NCBI RefSeq assembly: GCF_002086115.1
Contig: NZ_MVHJ01000017.1
Coordinates: 32,189 to 96,188 of the forward strand
Direction: 5' to 3'
DNA length: 64,000 nucleotides
From: Mycolicibacterium bacteremicum
GTDB taxonomy: Bacteria; Actinomycetota; Actinomycetes; Mycobacteriales; Mycobacteriaceae
Position numbers and translations under genes: made by a program. Positions within the stretch are counted from its first letter, which is position 1. Every line of letters starts with the position of its first letter. Below the pieces are notes generated by a model. The model was not told the DNA's origin. It saw nothing but the letters and a program-made list of their open reading frames with translations, and searched no databases. Below are positions 51,702 through 60,509 of this stretch, piece by piece.

Positions 51702-54157
51702 CCGCGGTAGATCGGGTCCGGGCCGCCTACGCCGCCATCGAGGCCGCCGACCGCCCGGAGGTCTGGATCACGTTGCGCCGGTTGGCCGATGCGCTGGACG
51801 ACGCCCGTGCCGTCGATGCCGCCGGCCCCGGTTTGCCGCTGGCGGGTCTGGTCGCCGCGGTGAAGAACAACATCGACATCGCCGGCATCCCGACCACGGC
51901 GGGCTGCCCCAGCTACGCCGACGGGCCGGCCGATACCGATGCCACAGTGGTGGCCCGGTTGCGCGCGGCGGGTGCGGTCATCATCGGGGCCACCAACCTG
52001 GACCAGTTCGCCACCGGCCTGGTCGGCGCCCGCAGCCCCTACGGCCCGGTGCGCGACTCCCGCCGCCCCGAATACATCTCGGGGGGCTCCAGTTCGGGCT
52101 CCGCAGTGGCGGTCGCGCTCGGCCTGGTGGACATCGCGCTGGGCACCGACACCGCCGGCTCCGGCCGGGTGCCCGCCGCCCTGCAGGGCATCGTCGGCAT
52201 CAAACCCACCCTCGGTGTGGTGCCCACCGACGGTGTGGTGCCGGCTTGCCGGTCCTATGACTGTGTGACGGTCTTTGCCCGCGACCTGGCCACCGCCGAC
52301 GCCGCCATGGGCGTGATCGGCGGCGGGGCCCGGCCGTTCCCGCCGGACGCACCGCTGGCGGCGCCACCGGCGACGCGCGTGGCGGTGCCCAAGGAGCTGC
52401 CCGGACTGTCCGCCGAGTGGGCAGAATTGTTCCGCGGCGCGGCGCAGCGACTCGGGGTGGACCTGGTCGAGATCGACCTGGAGCCCTTCCTGGCTGCGGC
52501 CCGGTTGCTCTATGACGGTGGGCTGGTCGCCGAGCGGCACGAGGCGGTCGGGGCGTTCGTCGACGCCCACCGCGACTCCCCCGACCTGGATCCGACCGTC
52601 GCCGCCATCATCGGGTCCGCGGGCGCGGTGCCGGCCACCCGGCTGCTGAAAGACCGGGTGCGATTGGCCGAGTTGACCGCCACGGCAATGGCCGAACTCG
52701 CCGACTGCCATGCCCTGCTGGTGCCCACCACGACCGGGCATCCGACGATCGCCGAGGTGGCCGCCGACCCGGTCGGGGCGAACTCGCGGATGGGCGTCTA
52801 CACCAACTTCTGCAATCTGATGGATCTGTGCGCCGTCGCCGTACCGGCCGGAACCGATTCCGCAGGAGCCCAATTCGGGGTGAGCGTGCTCGCCCGGGCC
52901 GGCGCGGACGCGGTGGCCCTCGACATCGCGCGGCGGCTGACCGACACGCCGACGACCGCGGACCCGTGGCCGGTGCGGGCCGGGTTGGACGCCACCGTGC
53001 TGCTGGTGGTGGGTGCGCACCTGCGCGGCCAACCGCTGGCCTGGCAGCTCGACGACCGCGGCGCACGCTGGATCGGTCCGGCGCGCACCGCACCGCACTA
53101 CCGGTTGGCCCGGCTGGACACCGAGCCACCCAAGCCGGGTCTGGTGCGGGTCGCACCCGGTGCGGGGACCACGATCGCCGGCGAACTGTGGTCGGTGGGC
53201 ACCGCGATGCTCGGTGACTTTTTGGCCGCCCTGCCCGCCCCGATGGCGCTGGGGCGGGTCGAGCTGTCCGACGGTAGCGAGGTCGTCGGCTTCGGGTGCA
53301 CCCTGCAGGCCTGGGAATCCGGTGTCGACATCACCCACCACGGCGATTGGCCGGGTTATCTGCGTCGGACACGTCCCGGCACCGCCGCCACCCGGTCCGA
53401 TCTGACGCACCGCTGCTGGCGGCGCACGGCGATCGCCCTGCCCGACAACGAGATCGACACCACCACCGAGGTGCACTGGTTACAGGCCGGTGAGCTCTAC
53501 GTCGACCTGCGCACGCCCGCGGACATGGCGCCGATCACCGGCACCTCGTTGGACACCCTCACCCGGGACGACCTGGTGCAGCTGTGCCGCCAGCAGGCCT
53601 TCGCCGGTCACCTCGGCGAGGACGACGGGGTGTGGACCTGGCACCGCGAGCTGGATCTGCATCCGGCCGCGGATCTTCCCGACCGGGGCCGGTTGCACCT
53701 GGCCGATGGCGTCCTGGTCGAAACCGGAGTCGGCCGGGACTATCACGAGGACTGGGTGACCGACGAATACTCCTCCGGCAGTCTGGAATTGCGCCTGCAC
53801 GATGCCTCCGGCCGGCTCGGCATGCTGCTGCGGGTCGGGGACCGGTTCGGGTTCGTGCGCGGCCGCGATATCGGCCTGGACACCGGTGCAGCTGCCGACC
53901 TGGCCGCCGCTGTCGGCGCGGTCGAGCTGGACATGGCCCGGACGTTGCTGGACATGGAGGTCTCCCTGGGTGTGGTCGACCGATCCGGTTGGCACATCAC
54001 CCGTTCGACGTTGCCGTTCCGGATCGGCGATGACCTGGCCCCCGATCTCGGGGCAGCCGAGGTGAGCACCGCCGAGCGCGATGCCGCGGGCGCCGGTATC
54101 CGGCGCCGCTGGACCGTGGTCGCGCTCGACCGCTCCGATGACCTTCTTCCCCTTTAG
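51698..54157 (+). CDS. Allophanate hydrolase with C-terminal extra domain
   Basis: Residues 1 to about 560 form an amidase-signature allophanate hydrolase. The Ser-Ser-Lys triad sits at Lys56 (AVKNNID), in GGSSSGS (129-135, likely Ser132) and at Ser155 (TDTAGSGRVP), followed by the allophanate-hydrolase C-domain ending at DITHHGDWPGYL. It hydrolyses allophanate to ammonia and carbon dioxide. A further 260 residues, starting near RSDLTHRCWRRTAI and containing EVHWLQAGELYVDLRTP and DYHEDW, resemble a lipocalin-like unknown family normally found as a separate protein. The total of 819 residues is well above the family's usual 570-620. The start overlaps the carboxylase stop (ATGA). Confidence 0.9.
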   Translation: MTAVDRVRAAYAAIEAADRPEVWITLRRLADALDDARAVDAAGPGLPLAGLVAAVKNNIDIAGIPTTAGCPSYADGPADTDATVVARLRAAGAVIIGATNLDQFATGLVGARSPYGPVRDSRRPEYISGGSSSGSAVAVALGLVDIALGTDTAGSGRVPAALQGIVGIKPTLGVVPTDGVVPACRSYDCVTVFARDLATADAAMGVIGGGARPFPPDAPLAAPPATRVAVPKELPGLSAEWAELFRGAAQRLGVDLVEIDLEPFLAAARLLYDGGLVAERHEAVGAFVDAHRDSPDLDPTVAAIIGSAGAVPATRLLKDRVRLAELTATAMAELADCHALLVPTTTGHPTIAEVAADPVGANSRMGVYTNFCNLMDLCAVAVPAGTDSAGAQFGVSVLARAGADAVALDIARRLTDTPTTADPWPVRAGLDATVLLVVGAHLRGQPLAWQLDDRGARWIGPARTAPHYRLARLDTEPPKPGLVRVAPGAGTTIAGELWSVGTAMLGDFLAALPAPMALGRVELSDGSEVVGFGCTLQAWESGVDITHHGDWPGYLRRTRPGTAATRSDLTHRCWRRTAIALPDNEIDTTTEVHWLQAGELYVDLRTPADMAPITGTSLDTLTRDDLVQLCRQQAFAGHLGEDDGVWTWHRELDLHPAADLPDRGRLHLADGVLVETGVGRDYHEDWVTDEYSSGSLELRLHDASGRLGMLLRVGDRFGFVRGRDIGLDTGAAADLAAAVGAVELDMARTLLDMEVSLGVVDRSGWHITRSTLPFRIGDDLAPDLGAAEVSTAERDAAGAGIRRRWTVVALDRSDDLLPL

Positions 54158-54165
54158 GACTCGAT

Positions 54166-55194
54166 ATGACTGCTGATTTCACCGAGGTACCGGTGCTCGA
54201 CATCGCCGCCCTGCTCGACGAGGACGATCCCGGATACGCGCGGGCGGTGGCCGAGCTCGGTGACGCCGCCCGCCGGGTGGGTTTCGCCCAGATCGTCGGC
54301 CACGGAATCGATCCCCGTCTCTTCGATGACCTGCTGGCTGCGACCCGGGCGTTCTTCGCCCTCGACGAACAGGAAAAGCACCGGGTGCACATCGGCCGGT
54401 CGAGCAACCACCGGGGTTACGTCCCGCCGGGTGAAGAGGTTTTCGCCGCCGGCACCGTCGACGCCAAGGAAGCCTTCGATCTGTCCCTCGACCTGCCCGA
54501 CGACGACCCGCGCTATCTGGCCGGCCATCCGCTGCTGGGGCCCAACCAGTGGCCCGCGCTGCCCGGGTTCCGGGAGGCCGTGACCGCTTGGTACGACGCG
54601 GTGTTCGCGCTGTCGCGCCGGTTGCTACGCGCCTTCGCGGTCGCCTTGGGCGAGCCGGCGGACCGGTTCGACCGCCATGTCACCGCCCCGCCGTCGCAGC
54701 TGCGGCTGATCCACTACCCGTTCGACCCGGCCGCGGCCGACCGCCCCGGAATCGGTGCGCACACCGACTACGAGTGCTTCACGTTGTTGCGCCCGACGGC
54801 CCCCGGCCTGGAGGTGCTCAACGCCGCCGGGACATGGATCGACGTACCGCTCATCGACGGAGCCTTCGTCCTCAACATCGGTGATCTGCTGGAGATCTGG
54901 ACCAATGGGGAGTTCGTGGCCACCACGCACCGGGTCCGCAAGGTCGCCGAGGAGCGCTACTCCTTCCCGCTGTTCGTCAATGTCGATGACGACACCGAAG
55001 TCGCACCGCTACCGGCGTTCGCCGACAACGGCAGGCCGGTACGTGCACCCGTGATCGCCGGCGAGCACCTGTTCGCGCAGACCGCCCAGAGCTTCCGCTA
55101 TCTGCAGGAGCGTCTCGCCCGAGGGGAGGTGACACTGCCCGAGGGCGCCCATCCCCTGGCGACTTTCGGCCGCAAGGCCCTCGCCACCCACTGA
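54166..55194 (+). CDS. 2-oxoglutarate/Fe(II) oxygenase, isopenicillin-N-synthase family
   Basis: The 342-residue protein has the double-stranded beta-helix iron site His199-x-Asp201 (GAHTDYECFT) and His255 (TTHRVRKV), plus the 2-oxoglutarate-binding Arg264-x-Ser (RYSFPLF). The N-terminal GFAQIVGHGID segment is typical of this family. It should couple 2-oxoglutarate decarboxylation to hydroxylation or desaturation of a small molecule. Related enzymes act on arginine and homoarginine, and some release guanidine. Its place eight bases after allophanate hydrolase suggests it frees or processes the nitrogen substrate of this operon. Confidence 0.85.
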   Translation: MTADFTEVPVLDIAALLDEDDPGYARAVAELGDAARRVGFAQIVGHGIDPRLFDDLLAATRAFFALDEQEKHRVHIGRSSNHRGYVPPGEEVFAAGTVDAKEAFDLSLDLPDDDPRYLAGHPLLGPNQWPALPGFREAVTAWYDAVFALSRRLLRAFAVALGEPADRFDRHVTAPPSQLRLIHYPFDPAAADRPGIGAHTDYECFTLLRPTAPGLEVLNAAGTWIDVPLIDGAFVLNIGDLLEIWTNGEFVATTHRVRKVAEERYSFPLFVNVDDDTEVAPLPAFADNGRPVRAPVIAGEHLFAQTAQSFRYLQERLARGEVTLPEGAHPLATFGRKALATH

Positions 55195-55267
55195 TCTGCA
55201 CCGCACCCGAATACTGCCCGGCAACGTCGCCGACCCACCACTCCCTACTCCCTCTTGGAGTCCCGCC

Positions 55268-56758
55268 ATGATCATTGCCGGCGTTGCCGTCTTCCTGCTC
55301 ATCCTCACCGTCAGCGGTGTCATATCCGCCCGCCGCGTGCGCGGCGACTGTTCGAACTATCTGGTCGCCGGTCGCGCCCTGCCCGCGGTACTGGTGACCG
55401 CCGTGCTGATCGCGCAGCCCGTCGACTCCAACGCCACCATCGGTAATGCCGATCTGTCAGCGGCTTTCGGGTTCTGGGCGGGCGCTGCGCTGCCGATCGG
55501 TCTGGCGCTGTGCCTGCTACTGATGGGCCTGTTCTTCGCCAAGCGGATGCGCGCAGCCGATGTCGTGACGCTGCCCGAGTACTTCCGCAACCGCTTCGGC
55601 CGCAGCACCGAGGTCGCGTCGTCATTTCTCACCATCGCCAGCTTCATCATCCTGCTGGCCGGGAACCTGGTCGCGGTCGGCTTCCTGCTGGAGCGCTTCC
55701 TGGGTGTCTCGTATGCCTACGCCATTCTGCTCACCATTCCGCTGGCGTTGCTGTACACCATCAGCGGTGGCATGTTCGCCTCGGTGTACACCGGTGTCGC
55801 CTGCGTCATCGTCAATGTCATCGGCGTTGCGGCACTGGTGGCGTGGGTGGCCACCACGCACGGCTTCAGCGCTCCCGAGGGCATGGGCGCCGGCGATCTC
55901 GCGCAGCTGACCTCCAGCGATTCCGGAGCGGTGATCAACTGGGCCACCATCATCGCGCTGGGCCTGGGCAACCTGGTGGCCATCGACCTGATGCAGCGGG
56001 TGTTCTCGGCCCGCACACCGGGCGGTGCGCAGAAGGCATGCTTCGCGGCTGCCGCCGGACTGCTGATGCTCTGCATCCCTTTGTCATTCGTGGCGCTGGC
56101 CGCCGTCAGCATCGTCGGTGACGATGTCGCCGACGGTCCGATCCTGTACACGCTGCTGGGCGGGTACGCACCGGCCTGGTTGGCCATCGTGGTCATCTCG
56201 GGCCTGCTGGCGGCGACATTGACCACCATCAGCGGAATTCTGCTGTCCACGGCGGCGGTGCTGATCCGCAACATCCTGCGCATCGACGCGGATGCGGTCA
56301 CGATGACCCCGCGGGTGCTGACCGCCACCCGATGGGCCACCCTGCCGATGGCCGTACTGGCGGGCATCGTCGCCCTGCGGGTGCCGCAGACCGGCATCCT
56401 GCTGACGCTGGCCTTCGATCTGCTGCTGGCCAGCCTGGTGGTCCCGTTCATCCTCGGCCTGTACTGGTCGCGCGGCGGCGCCGCGGCGGCGTGGGCCGCG
56501 ATCGTGGTCGGTATCGGGGTGCGGATGACCTTCTTCGTGCTCACACCGACGATCTACGGCGTCGACAACACCCTGTTCTTCATCCCGAACGACCTGGTGA
56601 CGGCGTCGGCCGACGGATGGAGCACCCTGCTGGCCGGGGCGGCATCGTTGGTCGCCTACCTGGTCGTGGCGTTGTTCGCGACGAAGCGGACAACCGCCGA
56701 GACCGAGCAGGTCGAGCCGGCACCCGCACCCGAGGTGCTGACGGCGGCCCGGTCCTGA
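55268..56758 (+). CDS. Sodium:solute symporter family transporter
   Basis: The 496-residue protein has about 13 membrane helices and the SSS-family pattern: an early NYLVAGRALP, the unwound helix QPVDSNATIGNADLSAAFGFWAG, DVVTLPEYFRNRFGR, YTISGGMFASVYTG and a Gly/Ser-rich GLLAATLTTISGILLSTAAVLIRN. The family includes urea, proline, pantothenate and purine carriers. Here it most likely imports the urea, guanidine or guanidino compound degraded by the operon. A 73-bp gap precedes it, with no visible terminator. Confidence 0.9.
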   Translation: MIIAGVAVFLLILTVSGVISARRVRGDCSNYLVAGRALPAVLVTAVLIAQPVDSNATIGNADLSAAFGFWAGAALPIGLALCLLLMGLFFAKRMRAADVVTLPEYFRNRFGRSTEVASSFLTIASFIILLAGNLVAVGFLLERFLGVSYAYAILLTIPLALLYTISGGMFASVYTGVACVIVNVIGVAALVAWVATTHGFSAPEGMGAGDLAQLTSSDSGAVINWATIIALGLGNLVAIDLMQRVFSARTPGGAQKACFAAAAGLLMLCIPLSFVALAAVSIVGDDVADGPILYTLLGGYAPAWLAIVVISGLLAATLTTISGILLSTAAVLIRNILRIDADAVTMTPRVLTATRWATLPMAVLAGIVALRVPQTGILLTLAFDLLLASLVVPFILGLYWSRGGAAAAWAAIVVGIGVRMTFFVLTPTIYGVDNTLFFIPNDLVTASADGWSTLLAGAASLVAYLVVALFATKRTTAETEQVEPAPAPEVLTAARS

Positions 56759-56817
56759 GCCGGGACACATCGGCGGTGGCGCACGTGTCGAGCCTGTCGG
56801 ACTGGCAGGATCGGCAC

Positions 56818-57504
56818 GTGCGCACCCCCGCGAGCGGCCGTCCCCGACTGGAGGGGCGCAAACGTCCCGGCCGGACCGCGCGGGACGAGGTGCTCGACGC
56901 GGCCGCCGAGCTGTTCACCACCTCCGGTGTGGCGGCCACCTCGACACGGCAGATCGCCGAGGCCGTCGGGATCCGGCAGGCCTCGTTGTATCACCACTTC
57001 CGCACCAAGAACGACATCCTGGCCGCGCTGCTCAGCGGCACCGTGGTGTCGTCGCTGACCGCCGCGCGGCAGCTGTCTGACCGGACCGAGCCGTCGGTGG
57101 TGCTGTTGCACGCCCTCAGCTTCCTGGACTGCCGCCTGCTGTGGGACAGCCCCTGGAATCTGGGCATCCTGTATCTGCTTCCCGAGGTGCGCGACCCGCA
57201 GTTCATCGAATTTCATCGGCAACGCACCGAATTGCGCAACGCCTACCGGGAGCTCTCGACGCGGGTGATAGCCGATATCGCCCCGGCACCCGGCGCCCTG
57301 GACGTCAGCGGGGACGCCGATACGGTCTTCCGGCTGGTGGAGAGCTTGCCGAACCTGCGTGCCGACGGCCTCGGCGAGCCGGATCAGCCCGCGCGGACCG
57401 CCGACCTGGCCGTGCACCTGCTGGGCTGGCGCGGCGACTGGGTTGCCTTGCGGGCCGCCGCGCAGGTGGTGGCCGCCGAGGTGACCGCGCCCACCCCGGC
57501 GTGA
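56818..57504 (+). CDS. TetR-family regulator, probable AmtR-type
   Basis: The 228-residue protein has a TetR helix-turn-helix (RDEVLDAAAELFTTSGVAATSTRQIAEAVGIRQASLYHHFRTKNDI, about residues 22-66). The ligand domain includes LLWDSPWNLGILYLLPEVRDPQFIEFHRQR. As last gene of the operon whose promoter carries two CTGTC-N4-GACAG boxes, it is the likely AmtR-type repressor for them. I cannot exclude that the true AmtR is encoded elsewhere. GTG codons at 56776 and 56785 are alternative starts; 56818 has AGGA seven bases ahead. Confidence 0.82.
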   Translation: MRTPASGRPRLEGRKRPGRTARDEVLDAAAELFTTSGVAATSTRQIAEAVGIRQASLYHHFRTKNDILAALLSGTVVSSLTAARQLSDRTEPSVVLLHALSFLDCRLLWDSPWNLGILYLLPEVRDPQFIEFHRQRTELRNAYRELSTRVIADIAPAPGALDVSGDADTVFRLVESLPNLRADGLGEPDQPARTADLAVHLLGWRGDWVALRAAAQVVAAEVTAPTPA

Positions 57505-57544
57505 CGACGTTGGCGGCGGCGCGAACGTCGCGTTGAATGGATGC

Positions 57545-58450
57545 ATGCCCTCGATCGAGGAATGGCCATCGCTTGCCCATGAATACGACCTGGCGCAAGC
57601 GATGTTCGGCGCGCCGGGCCGCCGGCATGTGTCGGCGTGGTTGGCCGAGGAGCTGGCCCGCACCTCCGATGACGCGTTCGCCCGCTCGTTCTCCGATCAC
57701 ATAGATCTCCCCGGGGTGACCTCGTCGGACTACCTGCAGCGCATGGTCCGCACCGAGGGTGGAGAGCTGTTGGGCGGGATCAGGTTTCAGGGACGCAACA
57801 TCAGCAGGCCGTTCGTCGAGATCATCGCGCACACCTTCGATGATGTGGATGCCTTGGCGCACTGTGTGGCCGCGGAATGGACGGAGTTCGCGCCGAAGGC
57901 GCTGCGGCTGCGGGCCCGGCCGGCGACACTGGACGGTCCCGACATCGTGCTGGATCAGACGGTGCATGCCGCGCGCTGCCGCGATCTGGGAGTGCCCGAC
58001 CCGCAGGTTCAGCTGACTCCCTTCGCGCGGGTCGAGGACGCGTTGGCTCTGGTGCGTGCCCGCTACCGCACGCTCAATCCGGTACTGGCCCAGAATGTGG
58101 CGGCCGCCGGCTTCGACGATCTGCGCACCTGGCATGCCGCGGGGCAGCTGCATGCGATCACCGTCGCCGACGCGGTGGTCGGGGTGCTCGCCGTTGTGCC
58201 GGGCCGCGTCTGCTGGATCCCCGGCGCCGAGATCCATGAGGAGGTGGTGGACACCGATCATGCCGGCCACCACTACGCGAGCCAGGCGCAGCGCCGATGG
58301 GCCGCCGATGTCAGCGCCGACCGTGACCAGCACCTGATCGGCACCATCGACGGTCTGAACATCGCCTCCCGCCGAACCGCCGAGGAGGCCGGCCGGCCGC
58401 GCGTGCTCGACCTGGTGTTCGTCGCGCTCACTCCACGCCGGACGGCATGA
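57545..58450 (+). CDS. Hypothetical protein, GNAT-like C-terminus
   Basis: The 301-residue protein is soluble. Its second half (AITVADAVVGVLAVVPGRVCWIPGAEIHEEVVDTDHAGHHYASQAQRRW, then GTIDGLNIASRRTAEEAGRPRVLDLVFVAL) is laid out like a GNAT acetyltransferase acetyl-CoA site and terminal strand. The classical Q/RxxGxG/A loop is not clear, so this is a weak suggestion. It follows the TetR gene by 40 bp and may or may not belong to that operon. Confidence 0.55.
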   Translation: MPSIEEWPSLAHEYDLAQAMFGAPGRRHVSAWLAEELARTSDDAFARSFSDHIDLPGVTSSDYLQRMVRTEGGELLGGIRFQGRNISRPFVEIIAHTFDDVDALAHCVAAEWTEFAPKALRLRARPATLDGPDIVLDQTVHAARCRDLGVPDPQVQLTPFARVEDALALVRARYRTLNPVLAQNVAAAGFDDLRTWHAAGQLHAITVADAVVGVLAVVPGRVCWIPGAEIHEEVVDTDHAGHHYASQAQRRWAADVSADRDQHLIGTIDGLNIASRRTAEEAGRPRVLDLVFVALTPRRTA

Positions 58451-58470
58451 CACCCCGGCATCTGAGCCGA

Positions 58471-58517
58471 ATCCGCAAACGCGGATGTTCTATGCTTTCC
58501 TGACCGCATACGCGGAT
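58471..58517. promoter_or_regulatory. Two near-identical operator boxes and promoter before the molybdate operon
   Basis: Box 1 (58471-58486) is ATCCGCAAACGCGGAT, with perfect 6-bp arms. Box 2 (58502-58517) is GACCGCATACGCGGAT. They lie 31 bp apart, about three helical turns, on either side of a TATGCT -10-like hexamer (58491-58496). The HTH-molbindin protein encoded next is the obvious ligand-dependent binder. Confidence 0.65.
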
Positions 58518-58531
58518 CGAGGAGGTGTTTT

Positions 58532-58936
58532 GTGTCCGCAATCCGGATCAAGGATGCGGCGGCGTTGCTCGGGGTGAGCGATGACACGGTCCGTCGCTGG
58601 ACCGATAGTGGCGCGCTGGCCTCCTTCAAGGACGAGGCCGGACGCAAGGTCATCGCCGGCGATGTGTTGGCCGCGTTTGTCCGCGAACAGGCCGCACCCC
58701 CGGCGGACCCGACCGGCGCCAGCAGTTCGGCGCGCAACCGCCTCGTCGGACTGGTCACCAGGGTGACCGCCGACCGGGTGATGTGCGAGGTCGAGATGCA
58801 GTGCGGACCGTTCACCGTCGTGTCCCTCATGAGCACCACCTCCGCCCAGCAACTGGGTCTGGAACCCGGTGCGCTGGCCGTCGCCGTGGTCAAGGCCACC
58901 AATGTCATCGTCGAAACCCCCGGAGGGATGTCGTGA
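58532..58936 (+). CDS. HTH-molbindin (MerR-like HTH plus TOBE) regulator
   Basis: The 134-residue protein joins an N-terminal excisionase/MerR-type helix-turn-helix (IRIKDAAALLGVSDDTVRRWTDSGAL) to a single TOBE/Mop domain (SSARNRLVGLVTRVTADRVMCEVEMQCG...VVKATNVIVETP) that should bind molybdate or tungstate. It probably senses molybdate and controls modABC, playing the part of ModE. The GTG start has GAGGAGG six bases ahead and two operator-like boxes upstream. Its stop overlaps the modA start. Confidence 0.88.
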   Translation: MSAIRIKDAAALLGVSDDTVRRWTDSGALASFKDEAGRKVIAGDVLAAFVREQAAPPADPTGASSSARNRLVGLVTRVTADRVMCEVEMQCGPFTVVSLMSTTSAQQLGLEPGALAVAVVKATNVIVETPGGMS

Positions 58937-59700
58937 GAACGATCGCCGCCGTGACCGCGGCGCTGGGCGCCGTGACGCTGCTGGCCGGCTGCTCGACGCC
59001 GGACACCGCAGCGCCGGACAGCGGTACCGGCGAGCTGACGGTGTTCGCCGCCGCCTCGTTGAAGACGACGTTCACCGAACTGGGCGCCCGTTTCGAAAAG
59101 GACCACCCGGGAACGACGGTGACCTTCAACTTCGCCGGGTCCTCGGATCTGGTCGCGCAGTTGACCCAGGGCGCGCCGGCCGATGTGTTCGCCTCGGCGG
59201 ACACCGGCAACATGACCAAGGCGGTCGACGCCGGCATCGTCGACGGGGCGCCGGTCGATTTCGCCAGCAACACCCTGACCATCGTCACGCCACCCGGAAA
59301 CCCAGCGCGGATAACGACTTTCGCCGACCTCGCCAAGCCGGGCATCCAGGTGGTGGTGTGCGCTCCCCAGGTTCCGTGCGGATCGGCGGCCGAGAAGGTG
59401 GAGAAGGCCACCGGCATCACCCTCGCGCCGGTGAGCGAGGAGTCCGCGGTGACCGATGTGCTGGGCAAGGTCACCTCCGGGCAGGCCGATGCAGGTCTGG
59501 TGTATGTCACCGACGCCGCCGGCGCCGGCGCCAAGGTCACCAGTGTGCCGTTTCCGGAGTCCGCCGATGCGGTCAACACGTATCCGATCGCAGCGCTCGC
59601 CGACGCCGGTAATGGCGCAGCCGCAGCACAGTTCGTCGATCTGGTCACCAGTACCGCCGGCCAGGAGGTGCTGTCGTCGGCGGGCTTCACCGTCCCGTGA
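58933..59700 (+). CDS. modA: Molybdate ABC transporter substrate-binding lipoprotein
   Basis: The 255-residue protein has a lipoprotein signal (VTLLAGCS lipobox). The ModA pattern follows: LTVFAAASLKTTFTELGARFEKDHPG, FAGSSDLVAQLTQGAPADVFASAD, and a later AGLVYVTDA strand. It captures molybdate outside the membrane and passes it to ModB. The GTG start is coupled to the regulator gene by GTGA, and its stop overlaps modB. Confidence 0.95.
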   Translation: MRTIAAVTAALGAVTLLAGCSTPDTAAPDSGTGELTVFAAASLKTTFTELGARFEKDHPGTTVTFNFAGSSDLVAQLTQGAPADVFASADTGNMTKAVDAGIVDGAPVDFASNTLTIVTPPGNPARITTFADLAKPGIQVVVCAPQVPCGSAAEKVEKATGITLAPVSEESAVTDVLGKVTSGQADAGLVYVTDAAGAGAKVTSVPFPESADAVNTYPIAALADAGNGAAAAQFVDLVTSTAGQEVLSSAGFTVP

Positions 59701-60509
59701 GATCCGGCCGGCTTCGCGGCGGGGTATGTCAGGTCGGCTTGCCGGCCTGGATCTACCTGCCCGCCGTCATCGGCGCACTGTTCGTGATCCTGCCGCTCAT
59801 CGCGGTGCTGTCGCGAATCGACTGGCCGAACTTCATTCCACTGGTCACCTCCGAATCGTCAAGAGCCGCACTCTGGCTGAGCCTGCAGACGGCGAGTGCG
59901 AGCACCATGGTCTGCGTACTACTGGGGGTACCGATGGCGCTGGTCCTGGCCCGCGGCCGGTTCCCCGGGCAATCGGTGCTGCGGGCCCTGGTGCTGCTGC
60001 CATTGGTGTTGCCGCCGGTGGTCGGCGGTATCGCATTGCTGTACACGTTCGGCAGACAGGGACTGCTGGGCCAGCAACTGGACCTGTGGGGTATCCGGAT
60101 CGCCTTCTCCACCACGGCGGTCGTCCTGGCGCAATCGTTCGTGTCGCTGCCGTTTCTGGTGGTCAGCCTGGAAGGTGCGCTCCGGTCGGGCGGTTCGGGC
60201 TACGAACAGATCGCGGCCACGCTGGGGGCACGGCCCACCACCGTGCTGCGCACCGTGACGCTTCCACTGGTGCTGCCCGGCCTGATATCCGGTGCGGTGT
60301 TGGCGTTCGCGCGTTCCCTGGGCGAGTTCGGGGCGACGCTGACCTTCGCCGGGTCGTTGCAGGGGGTGACCCGGACGTTGCCGTTGGAGATCTACCTGCA
60401 ACGCGAAACCGATCCCGATGCGGCCGTCGCGTTGTCACTGTTGCTCATCGTGGTCGCCGCGGTGATCGTGATCGCCTCGGCGCGTAGGCGTCTGGCGGGG
60501 CCGCTGTGA
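59697..60509 (+). CDS. modB: Molybdate ABC transporter permease
   Basis: The 270-residue membrane protein has six predicted helices and the ABC-permease EAA loop in GGSGYEQIAATLGARPTTVLRTVTLPLVLPGL, followed by ARSLGEFGATLTFAG, a segment typical of ModB. It forms the channel for molybdate. A 4-bp GTGA overlap joins it to modA, and another joins it to modC. Confidence 0.95.
   Translation: MRSGRLRGGVCQVGLPAWIYLPAVIGALFVILPLIAVLSRIDWPNFIPLVTSESSRAALWLSLQTASASTMVCVLLGVPMALVLARGRFPGQSVLRALVLLPLVLPPVVGGIALLYTFGRQGLLGQQLDLWGIRIAFSTTAVVLAQSFVSLPFLVVSLEGALRSGGSGYEQIAATLGARPTTVLRTVTLPLVLPGLISGAVLAFARSLGEFGATLTFAGSLQGVTRTLPLEIYLQRETDPDAAVALSLLLIVVAAVIVIASARRRLAGPL

Noticed and set aside
56785..56810. 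Third AmtR-like box before the TetR gene (CTGTC then GGCAG).
   Set aside because: The second half-site and spacing do not fit CTGTC-N4-GACAG.
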